A DNA stretch of 64,000 nucleotides from CAYTTA01 sp964440655 (GTDB taxonomy: Bacteria; Bacteroidota; Rhodothermia; Balneolales; Balneolaceae): positions 62,001 to 126,000 of the forward strand of contig CAYTTA010000002.1 of NCBI GenBank assembly GCA_964440655.1, in the 5' to 3' direction. Below are positions 9,206-18,407 of the stretch, piece after piece. Position numbers and translations under genes: made by a program. Each line of letters begins with the position of its first letter. The first letter of the stretch is position 1. The notes under the pieces are model-generated. The model did not search any database, was not told the origin of the DNA, and saw only the letters and a program-made list of their open reading frames with translations.

Positions 9206-10288
9206 ATGCGGGTGAAGAGTGTGAACTCTCCAGATAGAAGAATGAATCCTGAGAAAAGTGTGAACCCTTCTGATAAAACGGAGATGGCCCGGCGCCTCTT
9301 CCGGCTTCTTGTTTCGGTCGGTGTGGCCGCACTCTGTCTTTGGGCTGCATTTCGCGGTGTCGATTTTCAGGAGCTGGGCGGTGAACTTTCAAGGATCCGG
9401 TGGGGGTGGATCATCCCGTTTTTTTGCGCGATCACCATGAGTCATGTTTTACGCGCCGAGAGGTGGCGGTTGCTTCTGGCCGATTCCCCCGGGATTCCGG
9501 CGCGCTCCACGCTCTTCGGAGGTGTGATGACAGGATACATGGTCAATGCGCTTCTTCCACGGTTCGGAGAGGTCGCCAGACCTCTCTACGTCTCCCGACA
9601 GAGCGGCCTTTCCGGCGGGAGACTTCTCGGGACGATCGTTCTGGAGCGCGTGATCGATCTGGTAAGCATGCTTCTTCTCCTGGTGTTCAGTGTGGTATGG
9701 CTGCTGGGCGATCCCGAACCTGTTTACCGGATCCTTGGAACAGAATCGTGGAATCCGGGTAACTGGTACTGGATGGTGGCGGCAGCTGCCGCTCTTCTGG
9801 TTCTCTCTGCGGCTCTGCTGCGGTGGGTGATCCGTCACGGTGAGGAGAGGGGGAGATCTCCCCTGATCGCGAAGACAGCCGGTTTTCTAAGGGTTTTCTG
9901 GCAGGGGATCCTGTCGGTCCGGAGTGTGAAAAACTGGCCGTTGTTTCTCCTTTACACGGCGGGCATCTGGACAGGATACATCGCCATGGCCTGGTTTCCT
10001 TTCTGGATGCTTGACTTTTCAGGCAGCTGGGGAATCGGATTTCCGGAGGCGGTGGTTGTGACGATGGTCTCCGCCGTAGGGGTCGCCATGCCGGTTCCGG
10101 GAGGGATCGGAAGCTATCATCTCTTTGTGCAGCAGGCGATGGGACATCTCTACGGAGTCCCGGTCACATCCGCGCTGACGTATGCAACCGTCACCCATGC
10201 GACGACGCTGCTGTTCACATTCCTGATCGGGGCGTTTGCCCTCTGGTTCGACAAGCTGGACACTCTGAGAAAAAAACGGTTGCGTTAA
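9206..10288 (+). CDS. Flippase-like integral membrane protein (YbhN/LPG synthase TM family)
   Basis: This polytopic inner-membrane protein resembles the UPF0104/YbhN family, related to the membrane half of lysylphosphatidylglycerol synthase (MprF). Members are proposed lipid or polyprenol-sugar flippases or lipid-modifying factors. Visible family features are the early segment ALCLWAAFRGVDFQELGGEL, the short motif HVLRAERWRLLL, and a conserved glycine/proline-rich segment FGEVARPLYVSRQSG around residues 120-135. Late in the protein is VGVAMPVPGGIGSYH, the family's PxPGGxG signature. Eight or so hydrophobic segments are apparent in 360 residues. The precise start is uncertain: ATGs at 9242 and 9284 would shorten a charged N-terminal tail. 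The substrate cannot be told from sequence. Confidence 0.75.
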   Translation: MRVKSVNSPDRRMNPEKSVNPSDKTEMARRLFRLLVSVGVAALCLWAAFRGVDFQELGGELSRIRWGWIIPFFCAITMSHVLRAERWRLLLADSPGIPARSTLFGGVMTGYMVNALLPRFGEVARPLYVSRQSGLSGGRLLGTIVLERVIDLVSMLLLLVFSVVWLLGDPEPVYRILGTESWNPGNWYWMVAAAAALLVLSAALLRWVIRHGEERGRSPLIAKTAGFLRVFWQGILSVRSVKNWPLFLLYTAGIWTGYIAMAWFPFWMLDFSGSWGIGFPEAVVVTMVSAVGVAMPVPGGIGSYHLFVQQAMGHLYGVPVTSALTYATVTHATTLLFTFLIGAFALWFDKLDTLRKKRLR

Positions 10289-10382
10289 GAGGAATCGCAC
10301 CCTCCTGAACAGGCACCATCTGTCGCAGATGAACAAATTTTCATACATTCCGGCAATCTGTAACATGCCCCTGAAATCCCGG

Positions 10383-12086
10383 ATGCACAAATTCACGACG
10401 ATCTTCTTGCTGCTGGCCGCGATTGGGTTCTTCACGCCCGGAGCCGGCATGGCGCAGGAGTCCGAGGGCTCCCTGCTGCCGGAAATCGATCCTCAGGATA
10501 TCGAGATCCGGAGCCAATTCTCCGCGAGATTTCCCGGCCTCCGCCGCCAGCCGATTCTCGGGTTCCGGCCGGGATCCCGGGTGTTTCAGTCCGATCCGGA
10601 GCGGATGCCTTTCATGGAGGAGCCGGAGGAGATCGCCGCCCAGCTTCCCATCGGTGAATTGAGCCGTCCGGATGCACCTCCATACCGCCCCTACCCCTTT
10701 GCCACCCCCCACCGTCTCTACGCTTCACTGGGTGCGGGCAATTATGTAACTCCGGAAGCCGAGCTGCGGCTCAATCATGATCTGTCGGATGGCCGGCATC
10801 TGTACGGATCGATGCAGCACACCTCCGGGAACAGCCATCTCGATCAGAAGAGCTCATTCCGATACCTGAATCTGGACGGCGGGTATCTGGGGCGGCTGAG
10901 TGATAAGACCCATTTCAACGCAACTCTCGGAATTGCCAGCGACTTCAACTATCTGATTGAACCTGAACAGTGGGGCGCATTCCTGGGACATCCGGGGAGG
11001 AAATCCTATTCGGATCTTTCGACCGCTTTCCGGATCCGGCGCAACCGCAACAGCCTGGAGCACCTGGAGGCGGGTCTCGATCTGCGGTACGGTTCGATCG
11101 GGCTGGATGAGGAGGCGACCGGCTACAGTTCCGATCTCTCCGACTGGAGAGTTTCCGGTGACATCGGCTGGAGATGGGCCGGAGGGAAGATTCATGAACT
11201 CTTCACGATCCGGGCTCATGCCAGAACCGGGGGCTGGCAGATGGCGGGAGGCGAGACGGAGATGTGGCATGTGGCGGGAGCCACGGGGGCGTGGGAATGG
11301 CTTGTCGGCTATGCAACGCGGCTCGACCTGGAGTTCGGAGCGGTCCATGTGGGAGATGCGGCAGGAGAATCGATCGTCTATCTTACGCCGGACTTCACGG
11401 TGGAGCATTACCTGAGCGACCGGATCACCCTGTCTGCCCACCTGAAGGGGCAGCCGCACCATGCACGACATTATGATCATCATCAGGAAAACCGTTTTCT
11501 GCTTCCCGACAACCTGCTCCGGCACAGTTACCGGTTGAGTGCGGGTGGTCAGCTTACCCTGGAGCCCATTCCGAACAATCAGATCCGGGTCGGCTTCTCC
11601 TATGTGAGCAACAAGAATCATCCCTATTATCACCGGAGCCAGCACAACCTTCTCGGGGGAGCGGGTCATTACGTGGTGGAATATGCCGATGCGACCATCC
11701 CGCGGGCTCATGCGGGGATGAGCGTGGATCTGGTCCGGGAGAGAATCTGGTTTGATGTGGAGGGGTATATTCAGTCCCCCAGGATATCACCCGATCAGAA
11801 AACTCCTTTCGAAGAGGAGTACGGTCTGGGAGGAACCATTACGGTCCGCCCGTTCGATCCGCTGGTTGTGGAAGGGTGGGGGCAGTTTATCGGTCCCCGT
11901 ACAACACTGGAGGGAACAGAGCTGGATCCTTACCTCTTCCTCGGTACGCGGCTCGAGCTGCGTCTCACCGAGCGGTGGGGGGTCTACGGGAAGATCCTGA
12001 ACCTGCTGAACCAGGAGTATGAGATCTGGCAGGGATTTCCGGAACGTCCTTTCCAGATCTATGCAGGTGTAACGCTGCGGTTGTAG
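10383..12086 (+). CDS. Outer-membrane beta-barrel protein, TonB-receptor-like, function unknown
   Basis: The product begins with a signal peptide (HKFTTIFLLLAAIGFFTPG, cleavage near GMAQ). About 550 residues follow, rich in alternating aromatic/polar strands of the kind found in outer-membrane barrels (LYASLGAGNYVTPEAELRLN, RLELRLTERWGVYGKILNLL). The final residues FQIYAGVTLRL end in the aromatic/aliphatic pattern used for BAM-dependent insertion. The segment LNLLNQEYEIWQGFPERP resembles the last strands of TonB-dependent receptors, but no plug domain is visible. Upstream ATGs at 10329 and 10365 could extend the N-terminus; I chose the one that gives a standard signal peptide. It lies upstream of an ExbB-ExbD-TonB set. 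No substrate is evident. Confidence 0.65.
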   Translation: MHKFTTIFLLLAAIGFFTPGAGMAQESEGSLLPEIDPQDIEIRSQFSARFPGLRRQPILGFRPGSRVFQSDPERMPFMEEPEEIAAQLPIGELSRPDAPPYRPYPFATPHRLYASLGAGNYVTPEAELRLNHDLSDGRHLYGSMQHTSGNSHLDQKSSFRYLNLDGGYLGRLSDKTHFNATLGIASDFNYLIEPEQWGAFLGHPGRKSYSDLSTAFRIRRNRNSLEHLEAGLDLRYGSIGLDEEATGYSSDLSDWRVSGDIGWRWAGGKIHELFTIRAHARTGGWQMAGGETEMWHVAGATGAWEWLVGYATRLDLEFGAVHVGDAAGESIVYLTPDFTVEHYLSDRITLSAHLKGQPHHARHYDHHQENRFLLPDNLLRHSYRLSAGGQLTLEPIPNNQIRVGFSYVSNKNHPYYHRSQHNLLGGAGHYVVEYADATIPRAHAGMSVDLVRERIWFDVEGYIQSPRISPDQKTPFEEEYGLGGTITVRPFDPLVVEGWGQFIGPRTTLEGTELDPYLFLGTRLELRLTERWGVYGKILNLLNQEYEIWQGFPERPFQIYAGVTLRL

Positions 12087-12237
12087 GATTCCCCGGAGAA
12101 TCATTGCATCGGAACGGATAAGAAAATCCGGCTCCATCCAACGCTTTCATCCGGAGGTGATGACCGGGTTGGAAGCGGAGAGCCGGGAACCGATTGGTAT
12201 GGGTTGATAACCGAGTATGGCAGGGCAGAACAGAAGA

Positions 12238-12441
12238 ATGAATAAAGAGTTTGTGAAGCTTTTCAGGGATGTCATTCGCGAGGAGATCGTGAAAAAAAAC
12301 AGCGTGGAAGTGGAAGGGCTGGGACGCTTCGAGGTGGTTCACCAGCAGCAGCATCAGAAAAAGCTTGAGGACGGACAGGTGCTGATGATGCCCCCGGAAG
12401 ATGTCGTCTTGTTTACTCCGGATAAAACGGAGAAGGCATGA
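12238..12441 (+). CDS. Small HU-like protein
   Basis: This 67-residue protein begins MNKEFVKLFRDVIREEIVKK and continues VEVEGLGRFEVVHQQQHQKK. The pattern is that of the helical start and first beta arm of HU/IHF-type DNA-binding proteins: helix, then a V-x-V-x-GLGRF turn. It lacks the proline-tipped arm of canonical HU, so it belongs to a divergent HU-like clade, and DNA binding is inferred rather than certain. It overlaps the next gene (HU-like plus SPOR) by ATGA, so the two are translationally coupled and could form heterodimers. A start 21 bases upstream is also possible. Confidence 0.6.
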   Translation: MNKEFVKLFRDVIREEIVKKNSVEVEGLGRFEVVHQQQHQKKLEDGQVLMMPPEDVVLFTPDKTEKA

Positions 12442-13766
12442 AGATAGACAGACAGAAGCTGATTGAAATCCTGGCCGAAAGGACCGGGGAGAGCCTCGAG
12501 GAGACCTCGCGTCAACTGGATGAGTTGATTGCACGGATTCGGGAGGCTGCAGAAAAAGGGAATGCCCTGGAGATCAGGGGGTTCGGTCTCTTCTACTTCT
12601 CGGCCGACGGTGAGCTGAAATTTGATCCGGCCGATTCGTTCCGCACGGAGATCAACTACCGCTATGCCGGAATGGAACCGGTTGTGGTTCACTCACCGGC
12701 CGATCCGGCGGAACCGGCGAAAGAGCGTGCAGGCGGCGAGGACGCTGCCGATGATCCCGTTACGGACGGTGCGTCCGGTGTGGATGTTGACAAGTCGGAT
12801 CCTGACGGGAAGGAGCTTCCTGCTGCCAAAGTCCCCGCAGAAGAGGAATCGGACGGGACCCCGTCAAAAAAGAAGGCTCTGTCAAAGAAGGAGGGTGAGG
12901 CCGGGGAAAAGGCGTCTGGAGATAAGGCGTCTGCCGGGGAAAAGTCGTCTTCCGGGGAAAAGCGGTCTTCCGGCGGGAAGGAGGATGAAGTGAGGAAAGA
13001 GCCCTCCGGTGAAAAAGAAAAGGTTCTGGAAAAAGATCTTTCCGGAAGAGGGAAACCGGCAGAAAGCAAGGCAGCCAAAAAGAAATCTGCAGGAAAAGGC
13101 GGGGCGAAGCGCAAGAAGTTCACTCCTTCAGATGAGTTGCGGGGGAAAAATCCCGTTTCGGTTCTGATCTATTCAATTGTCGCTCTGCTTGTCCTGGTCA
13201 TCCTGATCATCATTTCGATCGATCTGGGCGCCTGGGATGGTTTGAAAAACGACGGGGCGGACCGGGTCGCCTCCTCGGACAGAACCACCCCGACCTCCCG
13301 TCTCCCGGAAGAAACAGCTGCAGGAGGCATTTCACAGCCGGAGCCGTCGGCAGAAGAGCAGACCCGGACCGCCCCACCGGCGGGAGAGTCCCGGCAAGCA
13401 GGTTCGGTTGCGGTTTCCGGACCGGCAGGGGGGCTGCCGGTGAGCAGCGGGCGTTCCGGCGGAACTGCAGACAGCGGACTTCCTGCTCCGTACGGTCTCT
13501 ATGGAACTCCCTCTCCGGTTCCCTATCCATGGCACACCATTGTACTCCATTCGGTCCGTAGTGAACGAAGAGCGGAACAGATCCGGCAGACTCTGCAGGA
13601 TGAAGGGTTCCGCGCAGTGATCCGGAGGGTGGAACCCGAGGGAATGGGGGTGATGTGGAGGGTCGGCATCGGGCAGTTTCCCGATGTGTCATCGGCGCAG
13701 AGAGTGGCGGAAAGCCTTCCCGCCGGATATCGGGAGAATCACTTTATCGGCATAATGGAGCCATAG
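12438..13766 (+). CDS. HU-like domain / transmembrane / SPOR domain protein
   Basis: Three parts are visible. Residues 1-85 form an HU/IHF-like fold (MKIDRQKLIEILAERTGESL, then EIRGFGLFYFSADGELKFDP). Residues ~90-225 are a low-complexity Lys/Glu/Ser/Gly linker, followed by one membrane segment (VLIYSIVALLVLVILIIIS) near residue 245. A periplasmic Pro/Ser-rich stretch leads to a C-terminal SPOR domain (WHTIVLHSVRSERRAEQIRQ) that should bind denuded septal peptidoglycan. This order implies a cytoplasmic DNA-binding-like head tied through the inner membrane to the division site. HU-like/SPOR fusions have been described in Bacteroidota. The gene is coupled to the small HU-like gene and precedes the ExbB-ExbD-TonB genes. 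Confidence 0.8.
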   Translation: MKIDRQKLIEILAERTGESLEETSRQLDELIARIREAAEKGNALEIRGFGLFYFSADGELKFDPADSFRTEINYRYAGMEPVVVHSPADPAEPAKERAGGEDAADDPVTDGASGVDVDKSDPDGKELPAAKVPAEEESDGTPSKKKALSKKEGEAGEKASGDKASAGEKSSSGEKRSSGGKEDEVRKEPSGEKEKVLEKDLSGRGKPAESKAAKKKSAGKGGAKRKKFTPSDELRGKNPVSVLIYSIVALLVLVILIIISIDLGAWDGLKNDGADRVASSDRTTPTSRLPEETAAGGISQPEPSAEEQTRTAPPAGESRQAGSVAVSGPAGGLPVSSGRSGGTADSGLPAPYGLYGTPSPVPYPWHTIVLHSVRSERRAEQIRQTLQDEGFRAVIRRVEPEGMGVMWRVGIGQFPDVSSAQRVAESLPAGYRENHFIGIMEP

Positions 13767-13871
13767 AAACATACAATCTGCCGCCGCCGGACGTTTACCG
13801 TCGAGCGTCGCACGATTTCATACAGATCTCAAAGTTTTCTTCACACAGTCAATATCCTCAACACAGAACCC

Positions 13872-14594
13872 ATGATCTCTTTCCTTTTTCAAACGACAGA
13901 CGGAGCTTATGCCGATTCCCTGGCAGAGCTGCTGATGGAGGATACCTCCATGTCCCTTTTGGATCTGCTCTACCAGGGTGGCTTCCTGATGATCCCCCTG
14001 TTTCTCCTGTCGATCCTGACGGTCTATGTGATCGCAGAACGGTGGAGATTTCTGAACCGGACAGCGATGGAGATCGAGCCGTTTCTGAACAACATCGAAG
14101 CGTTGCTGAAGGCGGGTGACCAGGCCAGAGCCCTGGAACAGTGTGACCGCCATGACAAGCCGCTTGCCCGTATTCTCAAGAGCGGTATACGCCGGCTCGG
14201 TCGTCCCCTTCAGGATATTGAGGAGGCGATCCGGAATGCAGGCAAAAAGGAGGTGTTTGAGTTTGATACGAGAGTGAGCTGGCTGGCCACCATTGCCGGG
14301 GTGGCTCCGCTGATCGGATTTACCGGAACCGTTACCGGGATGATCCGGGCTTTCATGGATATCCAGGCGCTGGAGGGGAATGTCAATCCGAGCGTTCTCG
14401 CGGGGGGGATCTGGGAAGCACTCATCACCACCGTGGTGGGGCTTGTGATCGGGATTGTGGCCTATGGCGCCTACAACTACTTCATCGGCCGGATCAAGCG
14501 TCTCGTCTTTGAACTGGAGTCTGCCTCCGCCGATTTCATCGACATGCTTCAGTCGCCGACCCCCAAGAGAAGCCGGAGCGAGGTACCCTACTGA
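13872..14594 (+). CDS. exbB: MotA/TolQ/ExbB proton channel family protein
   Basis: This is the pentameric channel subunit of a Ton- or Tol-type energiser in the inner membrane. Three membrane segments are visible: IPLFLLSILTVYVIAERWRF near the N-terminus, then ATIAGVAPLIGFTGTVTGMI and EALITTVVGLVIGIVAYGAY. The motif TVTGMIRAF in the second segment carries the conserved threonine of the proton path. At 240 residues it is a normal length with a short N-terminal extension typical of Bacteroidota homologues. The stop overlaps the start of exbD by one base. TolQ and ExbB cannot be separated by sequence alone; the following TonB-like gene favours ExbB. Confidence 0.88.
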   Translation: MISFLFQTTDGAYADSLAELLMEDTSMSLLDLLYQGGFLMIPLFLLSILTVYVIAERWRFLNRTAMEIEPFLNNIEALLKAGDQARALEQCDRHDKPLARILKSGIRRLGRPLQDIEEAIRNAGKKEVFEFDTRVSWLATIAGVAPLIGFTGTVTGMIRAFMDIQALEGNVNPSVLAGGIWEALITTVVGLVIGIVAYGAYNYFIGRIKRLVFELESASADFIDMLQSPTPKRSRSEVPY

Positions 14595-15001
14595 TGGACT
14601 TTCGAAAGGAGAACGGCCAGTATGAACCGATGACGGTCTTCTCGCAGGCGGGACTGACCGACATCATCATGCTGCTTCTCATATTTTTCCTTCTCACCTC
14701 CTCCTTTGTAACCAATGTGGGAATCCAGGTAAACGTGCCGCAGGCCGATGCGGGAACACTGACCGACAGTCGGCACATACCGGTCGCGATCACTCCCGAC
14801 GGAACCTTTTATGTGAATGGCGAGCAGGTGGCACGGGGATCACTCTCGGGCGTACTGCGCAGCGAGCATCAGCGGAACCCGCAGGGCATGCTGGTTATCC
14901 GGGCGGACCGGGATGCGCGGGTGGATGATGCGGTCTATGTCATGAACATCGGCAAGGCGCTCAATATGAATATTGTCATGGCGACCGAGAGGTCGAACTG
15001 A
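14594..15001 (+). CDS. exbD: ExbD/TolR-family biopolymer transport protein
   Basis: This single-pass inner-membrane protein works inside the ExbB/TolQ channel. A cytoplasmic N-terminus of about 22 residues leads into the membrane helix QAGLTDIIMLLLIFFLLTSS, which contains the essential aspartate (TDII). A periplasmic domain of about 90 residues follows (HIPVAITPDGTFYVNGEQVA and RADRDARVDDAVYVMNIGKA), as expected for the family. At 135 residues it is full length. The one-base overlap with exbB and the six-base gap to the TonB-like gene indicate a single operon. Confidence 0.9.
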   Translation: MDFRKENGQYEPMTVFSQAGLTDIIMLLLIFFLLTSSFVTNVGIQVNVPQADAGTLTDSRHIPVAITPDGTFYVNGEQVARGSLSGVLRSEHQRNPQGMLVIRADRDARVDDAVYVMNIGKALNMNIVMATERSN

Positions 15002-15006
15002 ACCGG

Positions 15007-15837
15007 ATGCTGGAGTGGCTGAAATCCCATATCAACGATGACAACCGGTTCGGATGGATCGTCACCCTGGCACTGCATCTGCTGCTTCTGCTGCTTGCCT
15101 TTCTCTATCACATCCAGTCCGGTTATACCGGACGCCCCTCCTGGATCGAGGTGACACTGGGAGAATATCAGACCGGTACCCAGGCCCAGTATGCCGAACA
15201 GCGGCAGGAGGAGGTTCAGACCCGCCCTGATCCGGCGGAAGTCCAGCCGGAGGAGCCCGACCCTGAAGTCCTCGAGCCGGAGGAGATTCCCGAGCAGCGT
15301 TCCGAAGAGACGGCAACACCGGTCGATCTTCCCGAGCAGCCCGAGGAGATTGTCGACCCTGAAACGGTGGAGACGCCGGTAACCGACCGGATCGACCCGA
15401 CCGTCGTTCCTGAACAGCGGCAGGAAGAGGTGGAGTCTCCCCCGCGGACCCAGCAGGACGACCAGATTGTGGAGGGTGCGGAGGAGAGCGGTGATGAACG
15501 GGGTGTGCGCGGTGACCTGAATGTGGATCAGGGGACGGGACGGGACCTGCAGCGCTCTTCCCCCTATGACCTCCGATGGGAGGGGGATCTGGACCGGACG
15601 CCCATGGTCCAGCCGCTTCCGGAGAATACCCAGGATGTGGAGGCGGTCATTACGGTGCGATTCGAGGTGTTTCCGAACGGTGCGATCGGTCGCATCATCC
15701 CTCTCATCAAGATGAACCCGGAGCTGGAGAGAGAGGTGATGAGCACTCTCCGCAACTGGCGCTTCTCGCGTCTCCCTTCGGGGGTGCCCCAGGAGCCGCA
15801 GTGGGGCACGATCACATTCCGCTTTGTAATGAATTGA
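15007..15837 (+). CDS. tonB: TonB-family energy transducer
   Basis: The protein has an N-terminal membrane anchor (WIVTLALHLLLLLLAFLYHI). A long Pro/Glu-rich periplasm-spanning region follows (for example EPDPEVLEPEEIPEQRSEE, residues ~65-160) with several EQRQEEV-type repeats. The C-terminal TonB-like domain (VITVRFEVFPNGAIGRIIPL, then LRNWRFSRLPSG) contacts TonB boxes of outer-membrane receptors or acts like TolA. At 276 residues the architecture is that of TonB. It is the last gene of the exbB-exbD-tonB set. A likely client, a SusC-type receptor, is encoded at the end of the window. Confidence 0.85.
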   Translation: MLEWLKSHINDDNRFGWIVTLALHLLLLLLAFLYHIQSGYTGRPSWIEVTLGEYQTGTQAQYAEQRQEEVQTRPDPAEVQPEEPDPEVLEPEEIPEQRSEETATPVDLPEQPEEIVDPETVETPVTDRIDPTVVPEQRQEEVESPPRTQQDDQIVEGAEESGDERGVRGDLNVDQGTGRDLQRSSPYDLRWEGDLDRTPMVQPLPENTQDVEAVITVRFEVFPNGAIGRIIPLIKMNPELEREVMSTLRNWRFSRLPSGVPQEPQWGTITFRFVMN

Positions 15838-15912
15838 GCCGGAATCCCGTATTGAACGGAGCCGGAAGCGTGGGATGATCTGAACCGGAAGAAGTTGCGC
15901 CGGATTGTCAGG

Positions 15913-18384
15913 TCACTCCCTGCTCAACCTCTCTGCCTGCTCCACTCCCCAGATCTCCTCGGCATAATTGAGGATTGTTCTGTCGGAAGAGAAGTATCCC
16001 ATCCGGGCAACGTTGAGCAGGGCTTTCCTGTACCAGGCATCGGGGTCGCGGTAGAGCTCCTCCGCCTTTCTCTGCGCTTCCATATAGGCGGTGAAATCGG
16101 CCAGGACCAGAAAATAGTCCCCCTTTCGAAAGAGAGCATCCAGAACAGGCTCGAACAGATGCCGTTCACCCGGACTGTAGTAACCATCCCGGATCTGGTC
16201 GATCACCCTCTTCAGCTCTTCGTTGTTGTGGTAATAGCTCCACGGGTCATACCCCTCATGCCGAAGGGCTTCCACCTCCTCGACGGTATGACCGAAGATG
16301 AAGATGTTCTCGTCACCCACCTCTTCACGGATCTCCACATTGGCCCCGTCCAGCGTTCCGATGGTGAGAGCGCCGTTGAGGGCGAACTTCATGTTGCCGG
16401 TTCCGGATGCTTCCATTCCGGCCGTGGAGATCTGTTCGGAGAGATCGGCGGCGGGGATCATCCGCTCAGCCAGTGATACACTGTAGTTCTCCAGAAAAAG
16501 AGATTTGAGCCGGTCACCAACCCGCGGATCGCTGTTGATCTTCTCGCTGATGGAGTTGATCAGTTTGATGTGCAGCTTGGCCATTACATACCCGGGTGCC
16601 GCCTTGCCGGCAAAGAGGATGGTGCGGGGAACCATCTCCGCATCGGGATTATCGATGATTCGGTTGTAGAGGACCGCTGCATGGAGGGCGCACATCAGCT
16701 GCCGCTTGTATTCATGGATCCTCTTTATCTGGATGTCGAAGAGAGAATTTCTGTTGATCGGAACTCCGTAGCCCGCTTCAATGAAATCGGCCAGCCGCTC
16801 CTTGTTCCGCTTTTTGATCCCGGCAAACCGTTTCATGAACTCCGCATCCCCGGTAAGAGGTTCGAGGCGCCGGAGCTCCTCCAGCCGGGTGATCCACCCC
16901 TCCCCGATACGGGAAGAGATCAGGTCGGCCAGTTCCCGGTTGCACTGACGGAGCCAGCGACGGGGGCTGATTCCGTTGGTCTTGTTGGTGAACCGCTCGG
17001 GCCAGAGCTCATAAAAATCGCGGAAAAGGGTCTTCTTGAGAAGGTCGCTGTGAAGCCGTGCCACCCCGTTGATCTTGTGGGAGCCGACGATGCCCAGCGA
17101 CGCCATCCGCACCACGGGATCCTCCCCTTCGCTCACAATCGACATCCTTCCGATCCGGTTCGGATCGCTGCTCACCTTCTGGACCTCGGCCAGAAACCTC
17201 CGGTTGATCTCATAGATGATCTGCAGGTGCCGGGGCAGGAGCGAACGGAGCAGGGAGACCGGCCACTTCTCAAGCGCTTCGGGAAGCAGCGTGTGGTTTG
17301 TATAGGCGACGGTCGGAACCACCAGCTCCCAGCTCTTCTCCCAGGGGAGCCCCTCCTCGTCGATAAGGATTCTCATCAGCTCGGGGACGACCAGGTTGGG
17401 ATGGGTGTCATTGCACTGGATCGCCACTTTTTCAGGAAGCTTTCGCCAGTCGCTGTGGACTTTCCGGAACCGGCGCAGAATATCCTGAACCGATGCCGCC
17501 ACAAGGAAGTACTCCTGCTTCAGGCGGAGCTCCTGTCCGACAAACACCTTGTCGTTCGGATAGAGGACCCGGGAGATGTTCTCGTTCAGCTGTATGTCAC
17601 GGACGGCATCGATATACTGTCCCTGATTGAAACTTTTCAGGTCAAGGGTGGATGAGGATGCTGCTTTCCAGAGACGCAGATTGTTGACCACTCCGTTCCG
17701 GTAGCCGGGAACCGGAGTATCGTAGGCGATGGCCAGGGTCTCGTGGCGGTTTCTCCAGTCAAACCGGAGGTTCCCTTCATGATCCTGCCAGGGGACAGAT
17801 TCTCCATGGAAATAGACCGGATACTGGGTTTTTGGCCGCACCGTGTCCCATGGATTTCCATATCGGAGCCAGAGGTCGGGCTTCTCCACCTGATATCCGT
17901 TCTCGATGCTCTGGTAGAAAATTCCGTAGTCATACCGGATCCCGTACCCGATGGCGGGGATTCCGAGGGTAGCCATCGAATCGAGAAAACAGGCGGCCAG
18001 CCGTCCCAGCCCTCCGTTTCCAAGCCCGGCATCCCACTCCACTTCCCGGAGCCGGTCATACTCCAGTCCCAGCTCCTCCACCACGTCGGAGACCAGATCC
18101 TGAACACCCAGATTGATAAGCATGTTGTCAAGCAGCCGCCCGATCAGGTACTCCATGGAGAGATAGTAGACCCGTTTCGAGTCGTTCCGGTACCAGGTCT
18201 GCTGGGTGTCGATCCAGCGGTCATGGAGCCGGTCCAGCAGGGAGAGGACCACACTCCGGTAGTGATCCCAGTCGGTCGCAGAGAAGTGATCCTTGGCCAA
18301 GGTGTAGCGCAGATGCTGGCGGATATCCTCCCTGAAGGCGTCGGCATCCATTCCGGTCCGGGGGTTCCTGACATTCTGTTTCAT
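15913..18384 (-). CDS. glgP: Glycogen/alpha-glucan phosphorylase
   Basis: This GT35 enzyme releases glucose 1-phosphate from the non-reducing ends of alpha-1,4-glucans. At 823 residues it matches the standard length. Family motifs are YYLSMEYLIGRLL near residue 75, GLGNGGLGRLAACFLDS, and the PLP site GTGNMKFALNGALTIGTLDG with the Schiff-base lysine at residue 666. The phosphate and allosteric regions of E. coli GlgP/MalP are aligned without large gaps. The start was chosen at an ATG preceded by GGAG; an in-frame start further upstream would overlap ispE. It follows ispE by 23 bases on the same strand. Together with glgB and malQ in this window it forms a glucan turnover set. Confidence 0.95.
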   Translation of the reverse strand: MKQNVRNPRTGMDADAFREDIRQHLRYTLAKDHFSATDWDHYRSVVLSLLDRLHDRWIDTQQTWYRNDSKRVYYLSMEYLIGRLLDNMLINLGVQDLVSDVVEELGLEYDRLREVEWDAGLGNGGLGRLAACFLDSMATLGIPAIGYGIRYDYGIFYQSIENGYQVEKPDLWLRYGNPWDTVRPKTQYPVYFHGESVPWQDHEGNLRFDWRNRHETLAIAYDTPVPGYRNGVVNNLRLWKAASSSTLDLKSFNQGQYIDAVRDIQLNENISRVLYPNDKVFVGQELRLKQEYFLVAASVQDILRRFRKVHSDWRKLPEKVAIQCNDTHPNLVVPELMRILIDEEGLPWEKSWELVVPTVAYTNHTLLPEALEKWPVSLLRSLLPRHLQIIYEINRRFLAEVQKVSSDPNRIGRMSIVSEGEDPVVRMASLGIVGSHKINGVARLHSDLLKKTLFRDFYELWPERFTNKTNGISPRRWLRQCNRELADLISSRIGEGWITRLEELRRLEPLTGDAEFMKRFAGIKKRNKERLADFIEAGYGVPINRNSLFDIQIKRIHEYKRQLMCALHAAVLYNRIIDNPDAEMVPRTILFAGKAAPGYVMAKLHIKLINSISEKINSDPRVGDRLKSLFLENYSVSLAERMIPAADLSEQISTAGMEASGTGNMKFALNGALTIGTLDGANVEIREEVGDENIFIFGHTVEEVEALRHEGYDPWSYYHNNEELKRVIDQIRDGYYSPGERHLFEPVLDALFRKGDYFLVLADFTAYMEAQRKAEELYRDPDAWYRKALLNVARMGYFSSDRTILNYAEEIWGVEQAERLSRE

Positions 18385-18407
18385 GTTGATCTCCGGTTTG
18401 ATCGCGT

